DNA of 20,463 nt from JBGLNJ01 sp964353405. Its GTDB lineage: Bacteria > Chloroflexota > Anaerolineae > Fen-1058. The position numbers were made by a program, and so were the translations under genes. Positions 1 to 8,184 of this stretch are shown piece by piece. The stretch spans positions 1-20,463 of the forward strand of contig CAYGWJ010000265.1 of the NCBI GenBank assembly GCA_964353405.1, written 5' to 3'. A model generated the notes under the pieces. The model had not been told where the DNA came from, ran no database searches, and saw only the letters and a program-made list of their open reading frames with translations. Every line of letters starts with the position of its first letter. Positions within the stretch are counted from its first letter, which is position 1.

Positions 1-1
1 C

Positions 2-154
2 AAGGATGGCAGCGTGGTCTATGGCTTGTTCGAATCCGTGGGTGACGACGCCCTGGCGCTGCTGGCCGACGAGGCCCGACGGCTGGAGAGCTTTCTTGAT
101 GGAGAGTTCCTCGCGCCGAGCACGCATACACCGTTCACACGCAACCTGAAATGA
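2..154 (+). CDS. C-terminal end of a winged-helix DNA-binding / AlkZ-like protein (partial)
   Basis: An open frame enters from the left edge and ends with TGA at 152-154, giving about 50 residues. The tail holds a strand-like segment (GSVVYGLFESVGDDALALLADEA) followed by RRLESFLDG. This matches the usual end of the winged-helix DNA-binding / AlkZ-like DNA glycosylase family, where a beta-rich segment is followed by an Ala/Leu-rich helix ending in E-x-x-R-L-x-x-F-L. The gene starts outside the window, so nothing can be said about catalytic residues. It ends 12 bases before the next ORF and is likely co-transcribed with it. The family call rests only on this short tail and is tentative; the reading frame itself is convincing because the residue pattern is protein-like and the downstream gene has its own ribosome binding site. 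Confidence 0.5.
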   Translation, partial: KDGSVVYGLFESVGDDALALLADEARRLESFLDGEFLAPSTHTPFTRNLK

Positions 155-166
155 CGGGGAGGCAAT

Positions 167-1138
167 ATGGCAGACAAAACCATTCAATGGCTGCTCGAAT
201 GTGATGAACCCTGGACGCGCTATCGCACGCGGGTGGATTTGCTCGGCCAACCCGAGACGGATGCCGAGGTGCGCACCGCCCGCGCAGAGATGCTGGCACA
301 CCCGCAGGTCAGGCAATTGATGGCCGAGGCCGCCGCGTGGCCTGGCCCGCCCCTGAAGCGGCACAACGACGCAAGCCACCCACTCTACAAGCTCAACACA
401 CTGGCCGATTTCGGCGTGCATGCGCGCGATCGTGGAATGGCTTCAATCATCAAAACAGTGTTGGCCCATCAATCACCCCAGGGCGCGTTTCAGACGATGG
501 TCAATATCCCGGCTGCGTTTGGCGGGACGAACGAGGATATGTGGACCTGGATGGCGTGCGACGCGCCGACGCTGCTCTATGTGCTGCTGGCAATGGGCAA
601 AGGTGATAACAAGCGTGTAAAGAAAGCGATTGACCACCTGACGGGGCGGGTGGAAGACAATGGCTGGCGCTGCACCGTTGCGCCCGAAATCAAATTCCGA
701 GGGCCAGGGCGCAAGGCCGACCCATGCCCCATTGCCAACGTCTATGCGCTCAAGGCGCTTGCCCAGGCGCCGGACTGGCGCGACTGCCCCGCCGCGCATA
801 CCGGCGCCGAGATGCTGCTCTCGCACTGGGAGCACCAGAAAAGGGCCAAGTTCTACCTGTTCGGCATCGGCACGGATTTCCGCAAGCTCAAATACCCGTT
901 CGTCTGGTACGACCTGCTGCACGTGGCCGATGTGCTCAGCCGCTTCCCCTTCGTCCGCGCCGATGCGCGCTTCCGCGCGATGGTCCAAGCCATCACGGCT
1001 CAGGCAGACGCACAAGGCCGTTACACTGCCGGCTCAATGTATCAGGCGTGGAAAGGCTGGTCGTTTGCCGACAAGAAACAACCCTCGCCGTGGCTTACCT
1101 TCCTGGCACTACGAGTCTATCACAGGGTGGAGCCATGA
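167..1138 (+). CDS. Alpha/alpha-toroid (squalene-cyclase/prenyltransferase-like) protein of unknown function
   Basis: This 323-aa protein has no signal peptide and no membrane segment. It begins with KTIQWLLECDEPWTRYRTRVDLLG, typical of a family of toroid proteins with a W-L-L-x-x-D-x-P-x-x-R-Y start that databases often misname nitrogen fixation protein NifH. The middle and end show helix-turn repeats such as GTNEDMWTWMACDAPTLLYVL, DNGWRCTV and KADPCPIANVYALKALAQ, as in terpenoid cyclase/prenyltransferase toroids. I see no DxDD or other cyclase catalytic motif, so enzymatic terpene cyclisation is not supported. The start is set by GGGGAGG at 156-162, just upstream of the ATG. Its TGA overlaps the ATG of the metallophosphoesterase gene (ATGA at 1135-1138), so the two are probably translationally coupled. 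Fold assignment is fairly safe; function is unknown. Confidence 0.75.
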   Translation: MADKTIQWLLECDEPWTRYRTRVDLLGQPETDAEVRTARAEMLAHPQVRQLMAEAAAWPGPPLKRHNDASHPLYKLNTLADFGVHARDRGMASIIKTVLAHQSPQGAFQTMVNIPAAFGGTNEDMWTWMACDAPTLLYVLLAMGKGDNKRVKKAIDHLTGRVEDNGWRCTVAPEIKFRGPGRKADPCPIANVYALKALAQAPDWRDCPAAHTGAEMLLSHWEHQKRAKFYLFGIGTDFRKLKYPFVWYDLLHVADVLSRFPFVRADARFRAMVQAITAQADAQGRYTAGSMYQAWKGWSFADKKQPSPWLTFLALRVYHRVEP

Positions 1139-2016
1139 CCGAAAACGCGATGTGCCTGGCGGTTCTCTCTGACGTTCACGGCAACCTGCCAGCCTTGCAA
1201 GCTGTCGTGGCCGATATGCAGCAGTACGGCGTGGACGGCATCGTCGTCGCGGGCGATTTCATCGGCAGCCCACAGCCCAATGAAACCATCGCACTCCTGC
1301 GCTCGTTGGGTAGTCGGATGATTCGGGGAAACAGCGACAACAACCTGCTTCGATATGAAAGCAACGACTTGCCCAATTCCTGGCGCAACGATCTTCAGTT
1401 TGCGCTTCTGCGCTGGGCTTTTCGTCACGTCAACCGAGAGACCTTTGAGTTTCTCCGGTCGTTGCCTGAGCAGCGGGTGATCGAGCTGCCAGGCGCAGCC
1501 GCTATTCGCGTCGTGCACGGCTCACCGCGACATCCCGCCGAGGCGATCTATCCCAACAGTGATCCCGCTTTGCTTGACCTGGTACTGGCACAGGTGGATG
1601 AGCCTGTCCTGGTGTGCGGACATACCCACGAGCCATGGGCACTGACACGGAACGGGAAACTGGCGCTCAATCCGGGCGCAGTGTGCGGCCCGTTGAACGG
1701 CTATGTCGGCGCTCAATACGCACTATTGACCTGGAAGCACGATCATTGGCAGGTGGAACAGCGGGCCGTGCCTTATGACATTACTCAAATTCAAGATGCG
1801 TTTCGCGCCAGCGGCCTATGGGAAGAAGGCGGTATGCTGGCGAGGTTGTTCCTGCGCAGTATTGAAACCGGCCAGAACGTTACCGAGGATTTTCTGTCGT
1901 ACGCCCATGGCTTGGCCGCGCAACATGGCTTTCAAGACTGCGAATATATTCCGGATATCATCTGGGAGCGCGCCACTGCCACCTTTGACACGCACGTCGG
2001 CTGTGCGGGCACGTGA
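1135..2016 (+). CDS. Calcineurin-like metallophosphoesterase (YfcE/MJ0936-like)
   Basis: The 293-aa product carries the complete di-metal phosphoesterase signature: D13-x-H15 in LSDVHGN, GD41 in VVAGDF, GNSD (65-68), H128 in VVHGSPRHP, and GHTH (162-165) near the C-terminal half. These residues bind two divalent metals and the scissile phosphate in the calcineurin-like superfamily, and the short type with a VHG motif is the YfcE/MJ0936 group of cytosolic phosphodiesterases. The substrate cannot be read from sequence. About 80 residues follow the core, ending in a tail (TATFDTHVGCAGT) that I do not recognise. I take the ATG at 1135 as the start because it overlaps the preceding stop as ATGA and puts the DVH motif at the usual distance from the N-terminus; an in-frame start at 724 would lie inside the upstream gene. 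Confidence 0.88.
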   Translation: MTENAMCLAVLSDVHGNLPALQAVVADMQQYGVDGIVVAGDFIGSPQPNETIALLRSLGSRMIRGNSDNNLLRYESNDLPNSWRNDLQFALLRWAFRHVNRETFEFLRSLPEQRVIELPGAAAIRVVHGSPRHPAEAIYPNSDPALLDLVLAQVDEPVLVCGHTHEPWALTRNGKLALNPGAVCGPLNGYVGAQYALLTWKHDHWQVEQRAVPYDITQIQDAFRASGLWEEGGMLARLFLRSIETGQNVTEDFLSYAHGLAAQHGFQDCEYIPDIIWERATATFDTHVGCAGT

Positions 2017-2020
2017 ATGA

Positions 2021-2245
2021 GATAACGCCCATCCGCTTCCCAGCGATCGCTTCGACGAGTTTCGGATCGGTCTCGACCACCTGGCCTTCACCGCCCCCGG
2101 CGAGGTAGCCCTGCAGGCCCTGGCGGACAGGTTGATTGCAGCGGGCATTGAGACGAAGGGCGTCGAAACCTATCACACCGGAAACAGGTACGTGGCCTTT
2201 CGTGATCCAGACCACATTCAACTAGAGTACTGGTTGCCAAACTAA
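2021..2245 (+). pseudogene. N-terminally truncated glyoxalase/VOC-family remnant
   Basis: Frame 2021-2245 reads about 74 residues ending in TAA and containing FDEFRIGLDHLAFTAP, a helix (LQALADRLIAAGIET), and VAFRDPDHIQLEYWLPN. This is the C-terminal half of a vicinal-oxygen-chelate (glyoxalase/bleomycin resistance) protein: the H of GLDHLAF and the E of QLEYW are metal-ligand positions in this fold. There is no usable start codon with a ribosome binding site, an in-frame TGA lies at 2018-2020, and the first beta-alpha-beta half is missing. It therefore looks like a gene whose 5' half was lost, perhaps by the event that placed the metallophosphoesterase directly upstream. I see no sign that the remnant is expressed. 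Confidence 0.7.
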
Positions 2246-2340
2246 GCCAAGGCTTTCAATACTTGCGCGGTTGTGCGCACGCGCAGGCTGTCAGATGGCT
2301 AGCTGGAGTGCCGCGCGTTGAGCACACACAGCATCCCACT

Positions 2341-2360
2341 CGCCGCTGAGCCAAGCGGCG
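2341..2360 (+). repeat. Inverted repeat / hairpin, 7-bp arms
   Basis: CGCCGCT at 2341-2347 and AGCGGCG at 2354-2360 are perfect inverted arms around a 6-base loop. No T-run follows on either strand, so this is not a standard intrinsic terminator. It lies in the gap between the VOC remnant and the first kinase and could be a weak terminator-like or attenuating structure. Confidence 0.4.
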
Positions 2361-2407
2361 CGGGCTCGGGCTGCTTGGACGGCACCCTCCTGCATTTGGC
2401 GTCGCCT

Positions 2408-2590
2408 ATGAGTGTATCACCCCAAGATCTCAAAGTAATATTAGCAGGATTTGGTATACTTGTAGCATTATCCATACTTTGGTATCGCCGACCCGGATGG
2501 ATGACTACCTGTCCAGACCCATCCGGGTGGAAGAGCTTGTCGGCGCTGGAACGCGCTTTGCAGTGGAGGCGATATGGACGTGACGAATAG
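2408..2590 (+). CDS. Possible small single-pass membrane protein upstream of the kinase (doubtful)
   Basis: From ATG 2408 the frame encodes 60 residues: a hydrophobic segment (DLKVILAGFGILVALSILWY) followed by RRPGW, then a polar tail ending ALERALQWRRYGRDE. The arrangement is that of a single transmembrane helix with a positive cytosolic flank. It overlaps the start of the large kinase by 17 bases. Against it: there is no clear ribosome binding site before 2408, the frame also extends upstream to 2318 without obvious reason, and the hydrophobic stretch coincides with an AT-rich patch that may simply be a promoter. I list it as a candidate only. Confidence 0.22.
   Translation: MSVSPQDLKVILAGFGILVALSILWYRRPGWMTTCPDPSGWKSLSALERALQWRRYGRDE
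2452..2460 (+). promoter_or_regulatory. Possible extended -10 promoter of the kinase locus
   Basis: TGGTATACT fits the extended -10 form TG-N-TATAAT with one mismatch. It lies in an AT-rich patch (about 2431-2486) within otherwise GC-rich DNA, about 115 bases before the kinase start. I do not find a good -35 at 17 bases, which extended -10 promoters can do without. If correct, the transcript leader would contain the inverted repeat at 2491-2528. Confidence 0.3.
2491..2528 (+). repeat. 10-bp perfect inverted repeat in the kinase leader
   Basis: ACCCGGATGG at 2491-2500 and CCATCCGGGT at 2519-2528 are perfect reverse complements separated by 18 bases. They lie between the candidate promoter and the kinase ribosome binding site (GGAGG at 2565-2569), a position suited to an operator or leader hairpin. 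No T-run follows. Confidence 0.45.
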
Positions 2591-5500
2591 CAGCGAAACC
2601 GAGGGCATGCTGCGCGAGTGGCGCACAAGGATTCTGAACGGCTTCCTGGCAATCGTGGCGGTCGCGGCCGCGGCTATGACCGGGATGAGTATCCTGGACG
2701 CGATTTCCCGGCCGGGTCAATGGCCCACCGTGATCCTTTTCTCTATCCTGGCGCTGATGTTGGCTGCATTGGCGCTCTTGCGCGGGATCGACAACCGGAT
2801 ACGGGCCTGGGGCGTCTTGCTGGTGCCCTATGTCGTGGGTGTGACCACCCTGGCGTCTTTCGGTCTGGGCAGCAGCGGCCGCCTGTATCTGCTGGCGCTG
2901 CCCATCGGCGCTCTCATCCTGATCGGCGTGAGATCGGGTATCGTCATGTCGGCGCTCAGCATCCTCACTATAGCAGTCTTTGCCGTCCTGGCCGACCGCG
3001 GCATGTTGCTGCACTGGCTGGTCAGTGATCGGAACTCGCTGCTCCTGGCTGATTGGCTTGCCGAGAGCGTTGATACACTGATGCTCCTGATCATCGTTAT
3101 GGCGTTGCTCATCATGTTCTACCGTTTCCAGGAGCGCTTGATCGAAAAGGAGCACCACACACAGGCCGAACTGCTCCGCGCCCAGGCGTTGCTGGAGCAG
3201 CAGAACGCGACCCTGGAGCAAAAGGTCAAAGAACGCACCGAAGAACTGCTCACAAGCAACACAATCCAGACCGCGTTATTCAAAATCACCGATGCCGCCA
3301 GCGCCTCGCGCGACATGCAAGAGTTTTGTACTCACATCCACCGCATCGTCGGCGAGTTGATGTATGCGGGAAATATCTTTATTGCGCTCTACGATGAAAC
3401 CACCGGGCTGTTGAGCTTTCCATACTTTGTGGATGAAAAGGATGAACCGTTCCCCACCCAGCCGCTGGAAAACTTGCACGGCATGACCAGTTACGTTATT
3501 CGAACGGGCAACTCGATCAAGCATGGGTGGGATCAATTCAATGAGCTGGTAGAAAATCGTAAAGTGGAATTGGAAGGCACCTACAACGAAGATGGCATTG
3601 GCGCCCCGCTCAAGGCGGATGGCAAAATCCTGGGCGCCATCTTTGTACAGAGTTACACTAAAGGGATTCACTATACAGATCAGGACGACGAAGTTTTGGC
3701 CTTTGTCGCCCAGCACATTGCCACCGCCCTCACGCGCCTCCGCGCCCTGGAAGCCGAACACCAGCGCAATGCCGAACTCGCCATTCTCAACAGCGTGGGC
3801 CAGGCTATGTCGCGCCAGTTGGAGATGGACGCGATCATCCAGACCGTCGGCGACCAGGTGCGCGACACGCTCCAGGTGGAAGTGACCAATATCGCATTGT
3901 ATGACCCGCGCAGCGGCCTGATCTCTCTCCCGTATTCATTCGACCGCAAATATGTCAGCACGCCGCCCTTCCCCTTTGGCCAGGGCCTGACCTCCCAGGT
4001 CATCCGCAACCGCCAGCCGCTTATTTTGGGGAGCTTCCAGGATATAGTCGGCGCAGAAGCAATCCTTACCCCGAATGCGCCCGACGATGAACAGATGCCC
4101 CAATCGTACCTGGGCGTGCCGATCCTTGTTGGCGAGCAGGTGATCGGTGTGATTGACGTGCAGAGCTACAAGCAATACGCCTTTAACGACGGCCACGCCC
4201 GCCTCCTCTCGACGCTGGCCTCCTCGATGGGTGTGGCGCTCGAAAACGCTCGCCTGTTCGCCGAGACCCAGCGGCTGCTGCAAGAGACTCGCCAGCGCAA
4301 TAGCGAGCTCGCCATCATCAACGAGATCCAGCAAGCGCTCGTCTCTCAGCTCGATTTCCAGGCTATTATTGACCTGTTCGGCCACGAGATCATGCGTGTC
4401 TTTCCTCCCCCGAAGGAGAAAGCACGTACCTATGTGATGTTTATCGCCCTGTACGACTCGCAAATCAGCCTCATTCAGTTCCCTTACCTGATTGACGGCA
4501 CAGGTGATCGCTTTGTCGAGCCCCCCACAGAGTACGGTCCGGGCCTCACCTCCACGGTGATCCGATCGCGCCAGCCGCTCGTGCTGAGAAGCTTGGATGA
4601 ACAGGCTTCTCATGGAGCACTCGCGTTTACCGATAAAAACACAGACGAGCTCTCCCAATCCTGGCTGGGAGTGCCGATCCTGACCGGCGACCGGGTGACC
4701 GGCGCGCTCTCTGTGCAGGACCCGCGCGTCGGCCTGTACACCGAAACGGACGTGCGCCTGCTGAGCACGCTGGCAGCCAGCCTGGGCGTGGCGTTGGAAA
4801 ATGCCCGGCTGTACGAAGAGGCTGACCGGCGGGCCGGCCAGATGGCCATCCTGGCCGAGGCCAGTCGCGAGATTTCAGCCTCGCACGATCTGCCGGCCAT
4901 TATGGAAAAGATCACCCGCCGGGCGCATGAGGTGTGCCGCGCGCGCACCACCGTGCTGCGCTTGGTTGAGCCGGGCGGGCAGTCGTACCGCGCCGCCGTG
5001 GCGTTGGGACTGTACGCCGAGCAGTTCAAGTCGGACGTGATCAAACCCGGCGAGGGCATCACCGGCGCGATCATCGCCAGCGGCGTGCCCGAAATCATCC
5101 CCGACCTGGCGCAAGACCCGCGCACGATACACGTGCAGGGCACGCCCGAAAAAGAAGAACAGGCCGAGACGATGATGGTCGCGCCGCTGGTGGTGCAGGG
5201 CGAGACCGTGGGCGTGCTGACGCTCTACCGCTGGACGGCGACCGGGCAGTTCACGGCGGTTGACCTGGACTTTCTCTCGGGGTTGGCCCGCCAGGCCGCC
5301 ATCGCCATCGAAAACGTGCGCCGGATGGAAGAGACGCGGGCCGTACTCGACGCCATTGACTATGGCATTCTGCTGATGGGGCCGGACCTGCGCGCGCGAA
5401 TCGGGAATCGCGCGTTTCGAGAGATGTGGGGCTTGCCCGAGGAGCTCATCGCGCGTGGGGCCACGATGGCGGAGCTGATCAACTATAACCGCGATACCGA

Positions 5501-8147
5501 GCTTTACGCCGTCCCGAAAGACGAGTGGGACACTTATGTAGCAAAACGGCTAGAGGCCGTTCGCTCTGGTGACATTCCCCCCACTCAATTCCGGCGGGGC
5601 GACGGGCGCATCTTGAGGTATCAGGGCGTGGTTCTGCCCGGCGGTGGCCGGATGCTGACCTACTTTGACATCACCGACCTGGTGCGGCAGAACGAGTATC
5701 TGGCCGCCCTGCACGACACCACCCTGGGGTTGGTCAGCCGGCTCGACCTCCAAGACTTGCTCGAAACGCTCGTCACGCGCGCCGGCCAGTTGCTCAATAC
5801 ACCTCACGGCTTTGTCTATGTACTAGAGCCGGGTGCCTCGGCGGTGAAGTGCCAGGTGGGGACTGGCATCCTGAGCGCAACGGTCGGCTTGCGGATGAAA
5901 CCGGGCGAGGGCTTGGCGGGCAAGGTGTGGCAGACCGGCGAGCCGCTCATTGTGGACGACTATGATGCCTGGCCGGGACGTTTGGCTGATTTCGAGCGCG
6001 GCCTGATCCAGGCCATCGCGGGAGCGCCGCTCAAATCTGGCGCTCAGGTCGTGGGCGTGCTGGGCATTGCACGCGGCCCCGAGTCTACCCGGTCGTTTAG
6101 CCCAGGAGAGATAGAGCTGCTTGGCCGCTTTGCCCAGCTCGCTTCGATCGCGATCGAGAACGCGCGGCTGTACCAGCAAGTCCAGCGCGAAAAACAGTAT
6201 TTCGAGTCGCTGGTCTCGAACAGTCCCACGGCGATTGTCGTGGTCGGTCCGGACTCGACGGTCGTCGCGTGGAATCCGGCCGCCGAGCGGCTGTTTGGAT
6301 ATACCCGGGCCGAGGCAGTCGGGCGCAACATTGATGATCTTGTCGCCCAAGCAGAAACTGTGCATGCTGAAGCAGTGGTTTATTCACAGGACGCTTTAAA
6401 GGGTAGCCCGTTACATTCCATGACCCGGCGCTCTCGCAAAGATGGCAACCTGGTGGACGTGGAATTGTTGGCGGTCCCGGTGATCGTGGAGGGGAGCCAG
6501 GCCGGGGTACTGGCGATCTATCACGACATCACGGAACTGCAGCAAGCGCGCCAGGCGGCTGAAGCCGCGACGCAGGCCAAGAGTGCGTTTCTGGCGACGA
6601 TGAGCCACGAGATCCGCACACCGATGAACGCCATCATCGGGATGAGTGGGCTGCTGCTCAACACCGCGCTCGATCCCCAGCAGCGCGAGTTTGCCGAGAT
6701 CATTCGCACCAGCGGCGACGCGCTGCTGGCCATCATCAACGATATCCTCGACTTTTCCAAGATCGAGGCCGGCAAGCTGGAGCTGGAATACACGGCCTTT
6801 GACCTGCGCGAATGCCTGGAGGGCGCCATTGACCTGCTCGCCTCGCCCGCCGCCGAAAAAAAGTTGGACCTGGCGGTAGAGATTGGCCCCGGCGTGCCGC
6901 CCGCCGTCGTGGGTGACGTGACCCGCCTGCGCCAGGTGCTGATCAACCTGCTCAACAACGCCGTCAAGTTTACCGAGAAAGGCGAGGTGGTGCTGACCGT
7001 CGGCATGGAGGAGGGCCAGGCAATGGCAGAGAGCGTGACTCTGCATTTTTCCGTCCGTGACACGGGCATCGGCATCCCGCCCGATCGTGTGAATCGCCTG
7101 TTCCAATCTTTCAGTCAGGTGGATGCTTCGACCACGCGCCGGTATGGCGGGACCGGCCTGGGGCTGGCCATTTCCAAACGCCTGGCCGAGATGATGGGCG
7201 GCAGTGTATGGGTTGAGAGCCAGGTGGGGGTCGGCTCCACGTTCCACTTTACCATCCAGACCAAGCCCTCCCAGGTGGATGTCCGCACCCGCTTCCGCGG
7301 CCAGCAGCCCCGCCTGGCCGGGCGGCGCCTGCTGGTGGTGGACGACAACCCTACCAACCGGCGCATCGTCATCCTGCAAACCCAAGATTGGGGCATGGTC
7401 ACCCGTGAGACCGGCTCGCCAACTGAGGCGTTGGCCTGGGTGCGCCAGGGCGACCCGTTTGACCTGGCCATTCTGGATATGAACATGCCCGAGACACTTG
7501 CACCGCACGCAAGTGCAGGTGTGGACGGCATCGCATTAGGTCAAGAGATCCGCAAGCTGCGCGATGCTCACGCCCTACCCCTGGTGATGTTGTCTTCAGG
7601 CGGCGCGCGTGAGCGGGGCGCTGAGCAAGTCGAATGGGCAGCCTACCTGACCAAGCCGATCAAGCAATCGCAGTTGTTCAATGTGCTGGCCGGCATTTTT
7701 GGACAAATCGAAGCGCAGCCCGCCCGCCCGGCTGCCCAGCCGCCCAAAGCAGATGCACAGATGGCGACCCGCTGCCCGCTGGCGATCTTGCTGGCGGAGG
7801 ACAATGTTTTCAACCAGAAACTGGCCACCCACTTGCTCGGGCAGATGGGCTACCGGGCCGACCTGGCCGCCAACGGGCTGGAGGCGATCCAATTCGTCGA
7901 ACGCCAGCATTACGACGTGATCCTCATGGACGTCCAGATGCCCGAGATGGATGGGCTGGAGGCAGCCCGCCAGATCTGCACCCGCTGGCCGCGCGAGCAG
8001 CGCCCTCAGATCATCGCCATGACGGCCAACGCCATGCAGGGCGACCGCGAGATGTGCCTGGCGGCGGGTATGGATGACTATATCAGCAAGCCGATCCGCG
8101 TGGACGAGCTCGTCCAGGCGCTGGCGCGCTGCCGGCCGGCCGGCTAG
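2574..8147 (+). CDS. Membrane hybrid histidine kinase: 6TM-GAF x3-GAF-PAS-GAF-PAS-HisKA-HATPase-REC-REC
   Basis: This 1857-aa sensor starts with about six transmembrane helices (residues 15-195) and a coiled coil (195-225). By eye, GAF domains lie near 227-390, 399-570, 575-750, 753-920 and 1042-1205, with PAS domains near 923-1040 and 1206-1325. The kinase core follows: H1345 in SHEIRTPMN, an N-box (LLNNAVKF, about 1461), DTGIGIP (1496) and GGTGLGLA (about 1525). Two receivers end the protein: REC1 with VVDDN and D1635, REC2 with AEDN, D1786 and SKPI. It autophosphorylates and passes phosphate His-Asp to an HPt, presumably the product at 12279. REC1 carries a ten-residue replacement of the Met in its MPEMDG motif, caused by a 27-bp insert. 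GGAGG at 2565-2569 supports the ATG at 2574. The ligands of the GAF and PAS domains are unknown. Confidence 0.95.
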   Translation: MDVTNSSETEGMLREWRTRILNGFLAIVAVAAAAMTGMSILDAISRPGQWPTVILFSILALMLAALALLRGIDNRIRAWGVLLVPYVVGVTTLASFGLGSSGRLYLLALPIGALILIGVRSGIVMSALSILTIAVFAVLADRGMLLHWLVSDRNSLLLADWLAESVDTLMLLIIVMALLIMFYRFQERLIEKEHHTQAELLRAQALLEQQNATLEQKVKERTEELLTSNTIQTALFKITDAASASRDMQEFCTHIHRIVGELMYAGNIFIALYDETTGLLSFPYFVDEKDEPFPTQPLENLHGMTSYVIRTGNSIKHGWDQFNELVENRKVELEGTYNEDGIGAPLKADGKILGAIFVQSYTKGIHYTDQDDEVLAFVAQHIATALTRLRALEAEHQRNAELAILNSVGQAMSRQLEMDAIIQTVGDQVRDTLQVEVTNIALYDPRSGLISLPYSFDRKYVSTPPFPFGQGLTSQVIRNRQPLILGSFQDIVGAEAILTPNAPDDEQMPQSYLGVPILVGEQVIGVIDVQSYKQYAFNDGHARLLSTLASSMGVALENARLFAETQRLLQETRQRNSELAIINEIQQALVSQLDFQAIIDLFGHEIMRVFPPPKEKARTYVMFIALYDSQISLIQFPYLIDGTGDRFVEPPTEYGPGLTSTVIRSRQPLVLRSLDEQASHGALAFTDKNTDELSQSWLGVPILTGDRVTGALSVQDPRVGLYTETDVRLLSTLAASLGVALENARLYEEADRRAGQMAILAEASREISASHDLPAIMEKITRRAHEVCRARTTVLRLVEPGGQSYRAAVALGLYAEQFKSDVIKPGEGITGAIIASGVPEIIPDLAQDPRTIHVQGTPEKEEQAETMMVAPLVVQGETVGVLTLYRWTATGQFTAVDLDFLSGLARQAAIAIENVRRMEETRAVLDAIDYGILLMGPDLRARIGNRAFREMWGLPEELIARGATMAELINYNRDTELYAVPKDEWDTYVAKRLEAVRSGDIPPTQFRRGDGRILRYQGVVLPGGGRMLTYFDITDLVRQNEYLAALHDTTLGLVSRLDLQDLLETLVTRAGQLLNTPHGFVYVLEPGASAVKCQVGTGILSATVGLRMKPGEGLAGKVWQTGEPLIVDDYDAWPGRLADFERGLIQAIAGAPLKSGAQVVGVLGIARGPESTRSFSPGEIELLGRFAQLASIAIENARLYQQVQREKQYFESLVSNSPTAIVVVGPDSTVVAWNPAAERLFGYTRAEAVGRNIDDLVAQAETVHAEAVVYSQDALKGSPLHSMTRRSRKDGNLVDVELLAVPVIVEGSQAGVLAIYHDITELQQARQAAEAATQAKSAFLATMSHEIRTPMNAIIGMSGLLLNTALDPQQREFAEIIRTSGDALLAIINDILDFSKIEAGKLELEYTAFDLRECLEGAIDLLASPAAEKKLDLAVEIGPGVPPAVVGDVTRLRQVLINLLNNAVKFTEKGEVVLTVGMEEGQAMAESVTLHFSVRDTGIGIPPDRVNRLFQSFSQVDASTTRRYGGTGLGLAISKRLAEMMGGSVWVESQVGVGSTFHFTIQTKPSQVDVRTRFRGQQPRLAGRRLLVVDDNPTNRRIVILQTQDWGMVTRETGSPTEALAWVRQGDPFDLAILDMNMPETLAPHASAGVDGIALGQEIRKLRDAHALPLVMLSSGGARERGAEQVEWAAYLTKPIKQSQLFNVLAGIFGQIEAQPARPAAQPPKADAQMATRCPLAILLAEDNVFNQKLATHLLGQMGYRADLAANGLEAIQFVERQHYDVILMDVQMPEMDGLEAARQICTRWPREQRPQIIAMTANAMQGDREMCLAAGMDDYISKPIRVDELVQALARCRPAG
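6576..8099 (+). repeat. Copy 1 of a duplicated HisKA-HATPase-REC-REC cassette
   Basis: From GCCAAGAGTGCGTTTCTGGC to the codons for SKPIR, this stretch is very similar at the DNA level to 10711-12216. Long runs match exactly, for example those encoding INDILDFSKIEAGKLELEY and GTGLGLAISKRLAEMMGG. The offset changes from 4135 to 4117. This is fully explained by the 27-bp insert here, a 6-bp insertion in REC1 of the other copy, and one extra linker codon there. Confidence 0.9.
7495..7521 (+). mobile_element. 27-bp near-palindromic in-frame insert, copy A (in REC1 of the first kinase)
   Basis: The insert begins CACTTGCACC and ends AGTGCAGGTG. Removing it restores GAG-ATG-GAC, the MPE-M-DG codons seen in the matching receiver of the second kinase. 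Its ends are inverted repeats (CACTTGCA and TGCAGGTG, one wobble pair), and an alternative 7-bp stem (CACTTGC / GCAAGTG) lies inside. With its edge bases it codes TLAPHASAGV. The 29 bases 7494-7522 are the exact reverse complement of 12829-12857. Confidence 0.85.
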
Positions 8148-8171
8148 ACGCCGACCTAAGCCGGCAGAGCC

Positions 8172-8177
8172 AAGGAG
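8172..8177 (+). promoter_or_regulatory. Ribosome binding site fixing a GTG start for the second kinase
   Basis: AAGGAG lies seven bases before GTG at 8185. No ATG in frame has a comparable site, and the frame upstream of 8185 codes an arginine/serine-rich shadow of the previous gene's end. This makes GTG 8185 the clear start, leaving a 37-base gap after the first kinase. Confidence 0.8.
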
Positions 8178-8184
8178 CGATTAC

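Noticed and set aside
473..1015. Long minus-strand ORF opposite the toroid gene
   Set aside because: It mirrors the codon structure of a convincing + strand gene, is rich in Arg/His/Gly, and has no motif or ribosome binding site; it is a high-GC shadow.
724..1134. N-terminal extension of the metallophosphoesterase frame
   Set aside because: It overlaps the toroid gene in another frame and is Arg/Pro/Ala-rich without homology. The ATGA overlap at 1135 and the position of the DVH motif fix the shorter start.
2341..2360. Intrinsic terminator after the VOC remnant
   Set aside because: The hairpin is real, but neither strand has a following T-run, so it is listed only as an inverted repeat.
6411..7508. 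365-aa minus-strand ORF opposite the first kinase core
   Set aside because: It lies wholly antisense to invariant HisKA and HATPase codons. A matching one (10453-11625) appears opposite the paralogous cassette, as expected of shadows of similar sequence.
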